DNA of 20,172 nucleotides from an uncultured Eubacteriales bacterium (GTDB taxonomy: Bacteria > Bacillota > Clostridia > Oscillospirales > Oscillospiraceae): assembly GCA_900555735.1 (NCBI GenBank), contig USMI01000020.1, positions 1 through 20,172 of the forward strand. The letters run 5' to 3'. This document shows, one piece after another, positions 1-6,551 of this stretch. Positions within the stretch are counted from its first letter, which is position 1, and every line of letters starts with the position of its first letter. A program made the translations under genes and the position numbers. The notes under the pieces are model-generated. The model was not told the origin of the DNA. It searched no databases and worked only from the letters and a program-made list of their open reading frames with translations.

Positions 1-140
1 GCGCGGAGATCGAGATGGTTCCCCAGAACTACATCACCATGACCAGCGAGGACGATGTCCGCAGCATGACCAAGCTTCTGGACATGCTGGAGGATAACGA
101 GGATGTCCAAAATGTCTGGCATAACTGGCAGCAGGATTGA
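1..140 (+). CDS. yebC: YebC/PmpR-family protein, C-terminal end (partial)
   Basis: The first codon lies outside the window; frame 3 is open and ends at TGA 138-140. The visible tail contains MVPQNYITM, followed by an acidic helix and the ending DVQNVWHN. This matches the closing signature of the YebC/TACO1 family (MVPQN followed by LLDxLEDxxDVQNVxHN). Members are about 240 residues long; they were long annotated as transcriptional regulators and are now linked to translation at difficult (for example proline-rich) stretches. Only about 45 residues can be seen, so nothing can be said about its operon upstream. The gene ends 12 bp before a strong terminator hairpin shared with the converging gene. 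The family call is confident because this C-terminal motif is very characteristic. Confidence 0.85.
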   Translation, partial: AEIEMVPQNYITMTSEDDVRSMTKLLDMLEDNEDVQNVWHNWQQD

Positions 141-152
141 TCAAAACAGATA

Positions 153-189
153 AAAAGGACCCCGAAACCAACGGTTTCGGGGTCCTTTT
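153..189. terminator. Bidirectional intrinsic terminator
   Basis: A perfect 17-bp stem (153-169 with 173-189, loop AAC) is flanked by A-run and T-run ends, so it can stop transcription from both sides. It closes the yebC transcript on the plus strand and the three-gene acetyltransferase operon on the minus strand. The stop codon of the minus-strand gene (188-190) lies inside the outer end of the stem. Confidence 0.92.
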
Positions 190-559
190 ATTCGTGTATC
201 GGTGTCCCAATGTGCTTTTCCAGCCGCCAGGCCGGGGCAGGGCCGTCGTCGCCCCAGTATTCGTCAATGCTGCGGATCAGGTCATCCTCAACGCGGATGA
301 AGGAGACAACATGGAAGGACAGCGCACCGTCCCGGGAATAGACGTGGGTGGCGGTGATAAACAGATCACCGGCCTGCTCGATACGCTTAATAGCGCCGTC
401 CCATGCGCCGGGGTACTCACAGTTGGCGCGGATGAACTCCTCCACAGTAAAATGTTCGTTGCTGTTGTGCCAGTTCACATAGGCGTCCGGGTGAAAAAAT
501 TCCCGCATCCGCGCAGCATCCTGCGCCAGTGTTGCACGCCAGAATTCATGCAGATCCAT
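188..559 (-). CDS. NTF2/SnoaL-like small protein
   Basis: A 123-residue protein starting MDLHEFWRATLAQDAARMREFF and ending at a TAA inside the terminator. The layout fits the SnoaL-like / nuclear transport factor 2 fold: an N-terminal helix pair, the FFHPDAYVNWHNS segment, a helix with VEEFIRANCEYPG, and long beta strands with WDGAIKRIEQ, TATHVYSRDGALSFHVVSF and DLIRSIDEYWGDDG. Typical members have 110-140 residues and form an open cone that binds small hydrophobic ligands or catalyses simple chemistry; the substrate cannot be read here. The ATG at 557-559 has a GAGAGGA ribosome site about 8 bp upstream. It is the third gene of an operon with two GNAT acetyltransferases (20-bp gap), so a detoxification or small-molecule modification role is possible but unproven. 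Confidence 0.8.
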   Translation of the reverse strand: MDLHEFWRATLAQDAARMREFFHPDAYVNWHNSNEHFTVEEFIRANCEYPGAWDGAIKRIEQAGDLFITATHVYSRDGALSFHVVSFIRVEDDLIRSIDEYWGDDGPAPAWRLEKHIGTPIHE

Positions 560-579
560 ATGCGTATCCTCTCAATCCA

Positions 580-1149
580 TCAAACGGAAAGCTCCGGAAA
601 CGGCACAAATGCTGCGGGCGGCACCGCGTGATCGCCCAGCGTTTTCTCCATCCACGTCATGTTGTACCATGTGCCGAACTTGTAGCCGCAGTGGGGGAAC
701 CGGCCCACCGTGGTATAGCCCAGATGGGTGTGGAAGGCCACACTGTTGCCGCTCAGGTGGGCGTCGTCGGTGTCGGGATAGGCGATGCAGGCATAGAGAC
801 TCTGCACGTTCTGTGCGCGGGAGACATCCTCCAGCGCCTGATACAGCCGCTTGCCCAGCCCTCTGCCGCGAATGTCCTGCCGCAGATAGATGCTGGTCTC
901 CACGGCCCAGCTGTAAGCGGCACGTTCACCGAAGGGGCCGGTGTAGGCATAGCCCAGAATTTCGCCGTTTTCTTCCGCCACAAGATAGGGGTAGCGCCGC
1001 AGGGTGTGGGCGATGCGGCCACGGAACTCCTCCAGCGAGGGCACTTCATATTCAAAGGTGATGGCGGTCTGCTCCACATAGGGAGCGTAGATGGCCAGCA
1101 GCGCTGCCGCGTCGTCCAACGCAGCGGTGCGGATGGTGATGGTGGTCAT
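580..1149 (-). CDS. GNAT N-acetyltransferase, phosphinothricin acetyltransferase-like
   Basis: A 189-residue protein that matches the Pat/MnaT (YncA) branch of the GNAT superfamily. These enzymes transfer acetyl from acetyl-CoA to the amine of phosphinothricin, methionine sulfoximine or related compounds. Visible landmarks are the N-terminal TIRTAALDDAAALLAIYAPYV with the TAITFEYEVPSLEEF segment. The core has YLVAEENGEILGYAYTGPF, the acetyl-CoA loop QDIRGRGLGKRLYQAL, and the family-typical region with AHLSGNSVAFHTHLGY and VGRFPHCGYKFGTWYNMTWMEK. The length is normal for the family. The start has a AAGAAGGA ribosome site, and the gene lies 20 bp after the upstream GNAT gene and 20 bp before the NTF2-like gene, so the three are co-transcribed. 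Activity on glutamine-synthetase inhibitors would be fitting beside a nitrogen locus, but this is inference; the exact substrate is unknown. Confidence 0.88.
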   Translation of the reverse strand: MTTITIRTAALDDAAALLAIYAPYVEQTAITFEYEVPSLEEFRGRIAHTLRRYPYLVAEENGEILGYAYTGPFGERAAYSWAVETSIYLRQDIRGRGLGKRLYQALEDVSRAQNVQSLYACIAYPDTDDAHLSGNSVAFHTHLGYTTVGRFPHCGYKFGTWYNMTWMEKTLGDHAVPPAAFVPFPELSV

Positions 1150-1169
1150 GAAATCGTCCTTCTTTCCCT

Positions 1170-1655
1170 TTACAGGTCGTACTGCATGAAAATGGTGGTC
1201 TCTGCCGGGCTGTCATTGTAGCATCTGATCTCATAAAATCCAATTCTCCGGGAAAGACAGATGGCGGAGCGGAGGAAGGGGAGTGTGTCCAGCAGCACAT
1301 GCCGGTAGCCGATCTGACGGGCGTCGTCAAGGATGCGGCGGATCAGCGTCTCGCCCATGCGGCGGCCCCGGAAGTCCGGCCGGACGTACAGCCGCTTCAG
1401 CTCGCCCCGGTCCTTGTCCAGCTTCCGCAGGCCGATACAGCCTGCCAGCTGGCCGTCCCAATAGGCCAGATACAGGCGGCCCTCCGGCATGCCGTATTTG
1501 CTCTCCGGGTGCTCCAGTTCCTTCTGATAGTTCTGCAGGATCAGGTACTGCCGAACCACGGCGTCTTGCTTCATCAGCATTTCGGTGTACTCCGTGAACA
1601 GCGTCACGATCTCCTCATGATGCCCATAGGCGGGGATCAGCGCAAGCTGCCACAT
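1170..1655 (-). CDS. GNAT family N-acetyltransferase
   Basis: The chosen start (ATG 1653-1655, MWQLALIPAYGHHEE) has a perfect AGGAGG at 1663-1668, 7 bp upstream. An upstream in-frame start that would add 19 residues has no ribosome site and would begin within the promoter. The 161-residue protein has a central LYLAYWDGQLAGCIGLRKLD strand pair, the LKRLYVRPDFRGRRMGETLI acetyl-CoA-binding motif (R/Q-x-x-G-x-G/A class, here RGRRMG), and the C-terminal GYRHVLLDTLPFLRSAICLSR and IGFYEI segments. These match small GNAT enzymes, often annotated as putative acetyltransferases of unknown substrate. First gene of a three-gene minus-strand operon with its own sigma-A promoter at 1684-1712. Confidence 0.88.
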   Translation of the reverse strand: MWQLALIPAYGHHEEIVTLFTEYTEMLMKQDAVVRQYLILQNYQKELEHPESKYGMPEGRLYLAYWDGQLAGCIGLRKLDKDRGELKRLYVRPDFRGRRMGETLIRRILDDARQIGYRHVLLDTLPFLRSAICLSRRIGFYEIRCYNDSPAETTIFMQYDL

Positions 1656-1683
1656 AGCAATACCTCCTCTGATGATTTTCCTT

Positions 1684-1712
1684 ATTGTACCCTTGTCCGG
1701 TATCCTGTGCAA
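1684..1712 (-). promoter_or_regulatory. Sigma-A promoter of the acetyltransferase operon
   Basis: On the minus strand TTGCAC (1707-1712) and TACAAT (1684-1689) are separated by exactly 17 bp. They lie about 30 bp upstream of the AGGAGG-preceded start at 1655. The same TTGCA-N17-TACAAT style recurs before the carbon-nitrogen hydrolase and, with TATACT, before the gene at 14870. Confidence 0.7.
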
Positions 1713-1736
1713 GTATTTTTTTCATATTCTGTCGAC

Positions 1737-1764
1737 TTGACAATCCAAAGAGGCTGTTTATAAT
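1737..1764 (+). promoter_or_regulatory. Sigma-A promoter of the truncated YczE-type gene
   Basis: TTGACA (1737-1742) and TATAAT (1759-1764) are both perfect consensus hexamers with a 16-bp spacer, followed by a GAAGGGAG ribosome site and the ATG at 1791. The control region of the broken gene is therefore intact. Confidence 0.78.
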
Positions 1765-1790
1765 TACAAAAGGCCGAAGGGAGAAAATAT

Positions 1791-1976
1791 ATGGAGAAAA
1801 CGATAAAAAACCAATGGAAGCGTTATCTTTTGCTGTGCGTGGGGCTGGCGATCATGGCCTTTGGCGTGGCATTTTCCATAAAGGGAGGATTGGGCACCTC
1901 GCCCATCTGCGTAGGCATGGTGGTAAAGCTGGTCAACAAACCTTTGGGACGCTTTGCGGAGAAATATCTTTCCTGA
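1791..1976 (+). pseudogene. YczE/YitT-type membrane protein with central in-frame deletion
   Basis: A 61-residue ORF. Residues 1-38 (positively charged start, then a membrane helix with LLLCVGLAIMAFGVAFSIK and GGLGTSPI) match the N-terminus of YczE/YyaS/YitT-family integral membrane proteins, which are normally about 200 residues with five or six membrane segments. The rest (VGMVVKLVNKPLGRFAEKYL) resembles the C-terminal end of the same family, where a GxxVxxLxxxPL-type helix closes the protein. The simplest reading is that about 140-160 central residues were lost in frame, joining the two ends near the ICVG codons (about 1905-1912). Promoter, ribosome site and terminator are all intact, so a two-helix mini-protein may still be made. 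The function of the full-length family is uncertain. Confidence 0.65.
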
Positions 1977-1978
1977 AC

Positions 1979-2014
1979 AAAAAGGAACCAGTCCGACGGA
2001 CCGGTTCCTTTTTT
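1979..2014. terminator. Bidirectional intrinsic terminator
   Basis: Stem 1979-1994 with 1998-2013 (one A/C mismatch at 1990/2002, loop GAC), A-run on the left and T6 on the right. It ends the short YczE-type transcript and, on the minus strand, the purine permease transcript whose stop codon is at 2027. Confidence 0.88.
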
Positions 2015-2026
2015 ATGATAAATACG

Positions 2027-3457
2027 TTACACCACGGCGAAGAACTTCACCAGGAACAGCAGCGTGATCACATAGGTCAGGGCGGACACGTCCTTGGCCT
2101 TGCCGGAGAACACCTTGATGACGGTGTAGGAGATCATGGCCAGACCGATGCCGTGGCCGATGGAGCCGGAGATGGGCATGGCCAGCAGCATGATGAACAC
2201 GGGTACCACCTGATCCAGATCGTCGAAGTCCACATTCTTCAGACCCTGCAGCATCAGGATACCCACATAGATCAGCGCGGAGGAGGTGGCGGCGGCGGGA
2301 ATGATGGCGGCCACGGGGGCGATGAACATGCAGGCGAGGAACATGAACGCGGAGGTCAGGGAGGTCAGGCCGGTGCGGCCGCCGGCCTCCACGCCGGAGG
2401 CGGACTCCACGAAGGTGGTGACGGTGGAGGTGCCGCAGCAGGCGCCTGCCACAGTACCCACAGCGTCGGACAGCAGGGCTTCCTTCATCTTGGGCATGTT
2501 GCCGTCCTTGTCGGTCATGCCGGCGCGGGAGGCGGTGCCCACCAGCGTGCCGATGGTGTCGAACATGTCGATCATGCAGAACGTGATGATCAGGCTCAGA
2601 GCGGTAAACCAGCCGATGCGGAAGAAGTCGGTGAAATCGAACTTGAACAGAGTGGTCTCTACCATATCATGGAAGGGCGGCAGGAAGGACGCGCCCGCCA
2701 GAGAGGCAAAGGGGTTCACCTTCAGGAAGATAAAGCTGCCTGCCCAGTAAATGACGGAGGCCACCAGCATGCCCACCAGAACGGCGGCCTTGACGCCCTT
2801 CTTGGCCAGCAGGATGATGACGAACAGACCGATAAACATGGTGACCACGGTCAGTACCATGGTGCTGTACTCCGCGCCCATGTGATCCTTGATGACGCTG
2901 GGAGTCATGGCGCCGAAGAAGTCACGCAGCACATAGAAGGGGCTGGAATAGCCGTTGCCCTCGGCATAGATGCCCACGTTGGAGCCAAGGCCGATGTTCA
3001 TCAGCATCAGACCGATGGCGGGGCCGATGCCCAGACGGACGCCCAGAGGGATAGCGTCCACGATCTTGTCGCGGATGTTGAACACGCTCAGCAGCAGGAA
3101 CACAATGCCCTCCACCAGAATGATGCACAGCACCGCCTGAAAGGCGCTGGTGTAGTCGGTGTTCAGCATGGCGGCCACATTGCCGGCGATGACGGCGAAG
3201 AAGCTGTTCAGACCCATGCCGGGCGCCATGACGAAGGGCTTGTTGGCCAGAAACGCCATGCACACCGTGCCGATGGCGCTGGCGATGCAGGTGGCCAGAA
3301 AAACGCCGTTCCAGAGGGGAGTGCCAACGGCGAAGTTGGTCAGCAGATTGGGGTTCAGGGCGATGATGTACGCCATGGTCATGAAGGTGGTCAGACCGGC
3401 AAGAATTTCCGTCTTGACGGTGGTGCCGTTTTCCTTCAGGTGGAAGATGCGTTCCAT
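2027..3457 (-). CDS. NCS2-family purine (hypoxanthine/guanine or adenine) permease, AzgA-like
   Basis: The ATG at 3455-3457 is chosen over an upstream candidate (3493) because MERIFHLKENGTTVKTEILAG is the usual start of the AzgA/PbuG-type family and a GGAG site lies about 11 bp upstream. The 476-residue protein is highly hydrophobic throughout with about 12-14 membrane segments. Family landmarks are TFMTMAYIIALNP, the NKPFVMAPGMGLNSFF segment (about residues 77-92), LGVRLGIGPAIGLMLMNIGLG, the second half-repeat with MIDMFDTIGTLVGTASRAGM, and GTSTVTTFVESASGVEAGGRTG. It would import purine bases by proton symport across the cytoplasmic membrane. It stands alone between two terminated units. No purine riboswitch could be seen in the 130-bp leader. 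The base preference (adenine versus guanine/hypoxanthine) cannot be decided by eye. Confidence 0.92.
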   Translation of the reverse strand: MERIFHLKENGTTVKTEILAGLTTFMTMAYIIALNPNLLTNFAVGTPLWNGVFLATCIASAIGTVCMAFLANKPFVMAPGMGLNSFFAVIAGNVAAMLNTDYTSAFQAVLCIILVEGIVFLLLSVFNIRDKIVDAIPLGVRLGIGPAIGLMLMNIGLGSNVGIYAEGNGYSSPFYVLRDFFGAMTPSVIKDHMGAEYSTMVLTVVTMFIGLFVIILLAKKGVKAAVLVGMLVASVIYWAGSFIFLKVNPFASLAGASFLPPFHDMVETTLFKFDFTDFFRIGWFTALSLIITFCMIDMFDTIGTLVGTASRAGMTDKDGNMPKMKEALLSDAVGTVAGACCGTSTVTTFVESASGVEAGGRTGLTSLTSAFMFLACMFIAPVAAIIPAAATSSALIYVGILMLQGLKNVDFDDLDQVVPVFIMLLAMPISGSIGHGIGLAMISYTVIKVFSGKAKDVSALTYVITLLFLVKFFAVV

Positions 3458-3515
3458 GTGATAAGTCTCTCCTTTATTATATTGTGCTGGCACGCTTTTA
3501 ACAGCATGCTTACTT

Positions 3516-3544
3516 ATCTTAACGCACCTTTTGTCAAATTACAA
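3516..3544 (-). promoter_or_regulatory. Candidate promoter for the purine permease
   Basis: Minus-strand TTGTAA (3539-3544), 17-bp spacer and TAAGAT (3516-3521), about 60 bp before the start codon. A perfect TTGACA (3532-3537) lies inside the spacer but has no good -10 partner. A short imperfect hairpin (GCATGC with GCGTGC) follows in the leader. This is the weakest promoter listed. Confidence 0.35.
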
Positions 3545-3588
3545 GACTTTTTGTCAGGAGAGCTAATAAAATTTTTAGATAGCAGATA

Positions 3589-4386
3589 TCACCGGTACAA
3601 CTCCGTTCGCCGCAGGCTGGTATAGGGTCGGGTGGCACGGATGCGGGCGGAAGCGGCCATATCCACCTCGGCGTACAGCAGCTCCTCGCCGCTGCCTGCC
3701 TGCGCGATGGTGTTGCCGTTGGCGTCTGTCACCAGCGAACGGCCGGAAAACACCATATCACCCTCCGTACCGGTGCGGTTGCACATGGCGACGGCCACGC
3801 TGTTCTGGAACGCCTGCACCTTGACCTCCCAGTCGAACATCTCCATGGGCTCGCTCTCGGTGTTGGCGGTGGGGATCAGGATCAGATCGGCTCCCATGAG
3901 TGCCTCGGTGCGGATGCTTTCCGGATAGTGCCGGTCAAAGCACACCACGATGCCGATCTTGCCGTGGGGGGTATCGAACACCAGAAAGCCGTCGTCGGAG
4001 GGAGTGTAGTAATCCTGCTCATAGAATTGGGCCGCCTGCGCGATATGCACCATCTTCTGGCGGCCCAGCAGCGTGCCGTCGCTGCCGATCAGCAGCGTGG
4101 CGTCAAAGCAGCCGGAGGGCTCCCGCAGATAGAAGTTGGGGGCCGCCATGATGTGGTTCTCCCGGCAGGCATCCTGAAATTGCCGGACGACCGGCGCATC
4201 CGCCGTCAGCAGCTTGCCGGACACGTCGCAGCCCGCGTACTGCGGAAAGAACCGGTGCAGCTGCAGCTCCGGATAGACGATCAGGTCGGCGCCGTGAAGG
4301 GCGGCCTGCCGCAGGGCGGACAGCTGGCGCTCCAGATTTTCGTTCTCGTTGTCGCTCATGGCGATCTGGCAAAGGGCAAGCTTCAT
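3589..4386 (-). CDS. Carbon-nitrogen hydrolase (nitrilase superfamily amidase)
   Basis: The start at 4386 (MKLALCQIAM) has GGGAGG 8 bp upstream; a start five codons earlier would overlap that site. The 265-residue protein is a single nitrilase-fold domain of usual length. The catalytic triad is visible: Glu40 in IVYPELQL, Lys111 in GRQKMVH, and Cys149 in VVCFDRHYPE. The later DLILIPTANT and the WEVKVQAFQNSVAVAMCNRTG segment also fit the family. Such enzymes hydrolyse or transfer the acyl group of amides, N-carbamoyl compounds or omega-amides in the cytosol. The closest-looking groups are omega-amidase/N-carbamoylputrescine-amidase-like proteins, but the substrate cannot be fixed from sequence reading. 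It is a single-gene unit with its own promoter. An amide-cleaving enzyme near glutamine genes is suggestive of nitrogen recycling, by inference only. Confidence 0.9.
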   Translation of the reverse strand: MKLALCQIAMSDNENENLERQLSALRQAALHGADLIVYPELQLHRFFPQYAGCDVSGKLLTADAPVVRQFQDACRENHIMAAPNFYLREPSGCFDATLLIGSDGTLLGRQKMVHIAQAAQFYEQDYYTPSDDGFLVFDTPHGKIGIVVCFDRHYPESIRTEALMGADLILIPTANTESEPMEMFDWEVKVQAFQNSVAVAMCNRTGTEGDMVFSGRSLVTDANGNTIAQAGSGEELLYAEVDMAASARIRATRPYTSLRRTELYR

Positions 4387-4415
4387 GGTGATACCTCCCA
4401 AAATATGTTTTCCCT

Positions 4416-4444
4416 ATTGTACTACTGGGTAAATCTAGATGCAA
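4416..4444 (-). promoter_or_regulatory. Sigma-A promoter of the carbon-nitrogen hydrolase
   Basis: Minus-strand TTGCAT (4439-4444) and TACAAT (4416-4421) with a 17-bp spacer, about 30 bp upstream of the start at 4386. Confidence 0.68.
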
Positions 4445-4451
4445 GAGCTTT

Positions 4452-4637
4452 TTATACAGCAAAAGGCACGGACAGGGGATCGTCGATCCGCTTCCGTGCC
4501 TTTCGGCGGTTATAGGCTCTGGGGTTTTCGCTTTTGCGGGTCACAGGGTTCAACGGGCCCCATGTATTCCGCATCATGGCGTCACGCTTCCGCTTCTCCT
4601 TCTTGGAGAGCTTTTCGTAGGGAATGAATTTTTCCAT
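4452..4637 (-). CDS. Small basic conserved protein of unknown function
   Basis: A 61-residue protein starting MEKFIPYEKLSKKEKRKRDA; the ATG at 4635-4637 has AGGAG 8 bp upstream and a consensus promoter just behind it, so an upstream in-frame ATG (4697) is rejected. The composition is very basic: a Lys/Arg-rich helix (residues 8-19), a WGPLNPVTRKSENPRAYNRR core, then another basic run. The NPVTR and NPRAYxRxKAR pattern looks like a short conserved family I have an impression of from Clostridia, but no function is known to me. Nucleic-acid or ribosome binding would suit the charge; that is a guess. No signal peptide or membrane segment is present. Confidence 0.72.
   Translation of the reverse strand: MEKFIPYEKLSKKEKRKRDAMMRNTWGPLNPVTRKSENPRAYNRRKARKRIDDPLSVPFAV
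4461..4503 (-). terminator. Candidate terminator overlapping the end of the small basic gene
   Basis: The arms AAAGGCACGGA and TCCGTGCCTTT pair around an inner GGATC/GATCC stem. On the minus strand the hairpin is followed by only four T residues, and it lies within the last codons of the gene, as happens with the terminator at 153-189. Confidence 0.4.
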
Positions 4638-4668
4638 ATCATGTCTCCTTTTTGTTTGGTTGGAGAGC

Positions 4669-4697
4669 ATGATAGCAGAAACCGCAGCGTTTGTCAA
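4669..4697 (-). promoter_or_regulatory. Sigma-A promoter of the small basic gene
   Basis: Minus-strand TTGACA (4692-4697), 17-bp spacer and TATCAT (4669-4674), followed by AGGAG and the start at 4637. It separates this gene from the nitrogen operon that ends at 4701. Confidence 0.72.
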
Positions 4698-4700
4698 ATG

Positions 4701-5294
4701 TCAGCCTGCCGTCTGATAGCGGGCAATGATCTGATCGGCAATGGCCCTGCGGGTGACGCAGCGGTCCATGGCCTGCTTTTCGATAAAGCGGTGGGCCTCC
4801 GCCTCCGTCATACCCTCGTGATCGATCAGCAGCCATTTGGCCCGGTTGACGGTACGGATCTCCATCATCTTTTCCTCAATGGAGGCGGTTTTCTGCTCCA
4901 TCTTCCGCAGCCGCTCCCGCGTGCCGCACAGCAATTGCAGGGATTGCAGGATCAGCTGAGGGGACGTGGGCTTTTGCAGCAGCAGGATGCCGTAGGGCGA
5001 CAGGCGCGCCGAGAGGTCGGCGTAGTGCTCCGCCTTCACCAGCAGCAGCACGCCTGCGCTGCTGCTATCCACCACATGCAGGGCCAGCTTTGTACCGAAT
5101 TCATCCGGCAGAGGGGAACTGATGATGACGATATCGAAGGTGCGTTCTAAAAGACATCGACGGGCGCTGGCCACGTCGCTTACCGCGTGCAGCGGTGTAT
5201 AGCGGTCCTCCGGCAGCAAATCACGGAGGGACGCGGGGAACTTGCTTCCGCTGGAGACCACCAGCACACTGTACGTCTGCTGTGTCAGCTCCAT
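4701..5294 (-). CDS. ANTAR-domain RNA-binding regulator with degenerate receiver domain
   Basis: A 197-residue protein; the ATG at 5292-5294 has AAGGAGGG upstream, 29 bp after the glnA stop. Residues 8-120 have the alternating strand/helix layout of a response-regulator receiver: YSVLVVSSG, FDIVIISSPLPDEFG, GVLLLVKAE and YGILLLQKP. The acidic pair is replaced by Ser14-Ser15 and the phosphoacceptor Asp by Ser59; only Lys108 of the active site remains. A short coiled linker (RERLRKMEQKTASIEEKM) leads into a C-terminal ANTAR domain (about residues 135-192) with the typical NRAKWLLIDHEGMTEAEAHRF and a three-helix pattern. ANTAR proteins such as EutV and AmiR bind nascent leader RNA and prevent termination. 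As last gene of the glutamate-synthase/glnA operon it is likely to control nitrogen genes, probably sensing by a route other than phosphorylation. Confidence 0.88.
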   Translation of the reverse strand: MELTQQTYSVLVVSSGSKFPASLRDLLPEDRYTPLHAVSDVASARRCLLERTFDIVIISSPLPDEFGTKLALHVVDSSSAGVLLLVKAEHYADLSARLSPYGILLLQKPTSPQLILQSLQLLCGTRERLRKMEQKTASIEEKMMEIRTVNRAKWLLIDHEGMTEAEAHRFIEKQAMDRCVTRRAIADQIIARYQTAG

Positions 5295-5323
5295 ATGCGT
5301 CCCTCCTTTCCAAAAGCGGTGGT

Positions 5324-6532
5324 TTATTTGGTGTAATAGTCGATGATTGTCCGGGGCAGAAGTCCGGTAATGAAGGCGCTGCTTTCCGCGGCGGCCTTTG
5401 CCTGTGCCAGTGTGGCGGGCAGCGTGCGGAACTGGGCCTTGACCTGCTCCGGCGCGCTGAAGAAGTTGATATCCGCAGCCTCCGGCAGCACCAGCTGGCG
5501 GCGGATGCCGTCCAGTCCGGCGTGGATCAGCAGCGTAAAGGCCAGATAGGGATTGCACAGCGGGTCGGGGGAGCGCAGCTCCGCACGGCGGTATTCGCCC
5601 TGTGCGGCGGGGATGCGGATCAGCTGGGAGCGGTTCTCGCTGGACCATGAGATGTAGCGGGGCGCCTTATTGCTGCCGAACCGGTGATAGGAGGCATCCA
5701 CCGTATTGAGGAATGCCGTCAGCTCCGGAATATGAGACAGGATACCGGCAATGATCTGCGGCATCACGTCGGTGCCGCCGGTGCTCCGGGCGGAGATATT
5801 GATGTGCATGCCGTTGCCGGGCTGGCCGTTCAGGGGCTTGGGAGAGAAGTCTGCCGCCAGACCGTTGCGCACCGCCACAGTGTTGACCACCGCCCGGAAG
5901 GTGACGGCGTTGTCTGCCGCCGTCAGCGGCTCGGAGTACCGGAAGTCGATCTCGTTCTGTCCGGGGCCCTGCTCATGGTGGGAGCACTCAGGACGGATAC
6001 CCATTTGCTCCAGCGTCAAGCAGATCTCCCGCCGGACGTTTTCGCCCTTGTCCTCCGGGGCGATGTCCATGTAACCGGCGTGGTCATAGGGCTGCTTGGT
6101 GGGCTCGCCCAGCTCGTCCCGGTGGAAGAGATAGAACTCCATCTCCGTGCCGAAGGCGAAGGTAACGCCCATTTCCGCCGCCGCGGCGATGGCCTGCTTC
6201 AAAAGCTGGCGGCCGTCCGCCTCGAAGGGGGTGCCGTCCGGCCGCGCGATGCCGCAGAACATCCGGGCCACCCGCCCGTGATCCGGCCGCCACGGCAGCA
6301 TGCACAGCGTGCCGCTGTCAGGCCGGAGGAACAGGTCGGAGCGCACCTCGTCGCCGAAGCCGGGAATGGCCGAGGCGTCGAAAGCGATACCATATTCAAA
6401 CGCGCGGTCAAGCTCATCCGGATGGATGGAGATATTCTTCTGCTTTCCGGACAGGTCGCAGAATGCCAGACGGATGAACTTCACGTCCTCCTCCGCTACA
6501 TACTGCTTGATCTCGTCCTTTGAATACTTCAT
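5324..6532 (-). CDS. glnA: Glutamine synthetase, type I, short form
   Basis: It makes glutamine from glutamate, ammonia and ATP. The start at 6532 (MKYSKDEIKQYV) has an AAGGCAGGA site and lies 19 bp after the previous stop; a longer start (6565) would overlap the upstream gene. The 402-residue protein carries the beta-grasp domain with SAIPGFGDEVRSDLFLRPD and the catalytic core with GTEMEFYLF, HHEQGPGQNEIDFRY, GNGMHINIS, APRYISWSSENRSQLIRIP and RRAELRSPDP. These supply the metal, glutamate and ATP ligands of the family. It is about 40 residues shorter than usual bacterial GSI (about 440) because it stops soon after LPATLAQAKAAAESS and lacks the long C-terminal tail. No adenylylation-loop motif is seen. 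A second synthetase (glnN) is encoded 3.7 kb away. The short form may be regulatory or conditional; activity is likely but untested. Confidence 0.92.
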   Translation of the reverse strand: MKYSKDEIKQYVAEEDVKFIRLAFCDLSGKQKNISIHPDELDRAFEYGIAFDASAIPGFGDEVRSDLFLRPDSGTLCMLPWRPDHGRVARMFCGIARPDGTPFEADGRQLLKQAIAAAAEMGVTFAFGTEMEFYLFHRDELGEPTKQPYDHAGYMDIAPEDKGENVRREICLTLEQMGIRPECSHHEQGPGQNEIDFRYSEPLTAADNAVTFRAVVNTVAVRNGLAADFSPKPLNGQPGNGMHINISARSTGGTDVMPQIIAGILSHIPELTAFLNTVDASYHRFGSNKAPRYISWSSENRSQLIRIPAAQGEYRRAELRSPDPLCNPYLAFTLLIHAGLDGIRRQLVLPEAADINFFSAPEQVKAQFRTLPATLAQAKAAAESSAFITGLLPRTIIDYYTK

Positions 6533-6551
6533 AATGCGATCCTGCCTTTCG

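Noticed and set aside
3458..3588. Purine riboswitch in the permease leader
   Set aside because: None of the conserved three-way-junction or loop sequences of the purine aptamer could be found; only a short imperfect hairpin is present.
1685..3625. Long plus-strand ORF (646 codons) opposite the purine permease
   Set aside because: His/Gly/Gln-rich low-complexity translation, the usual antisense shadow of a GC-rich membrane protein gene.
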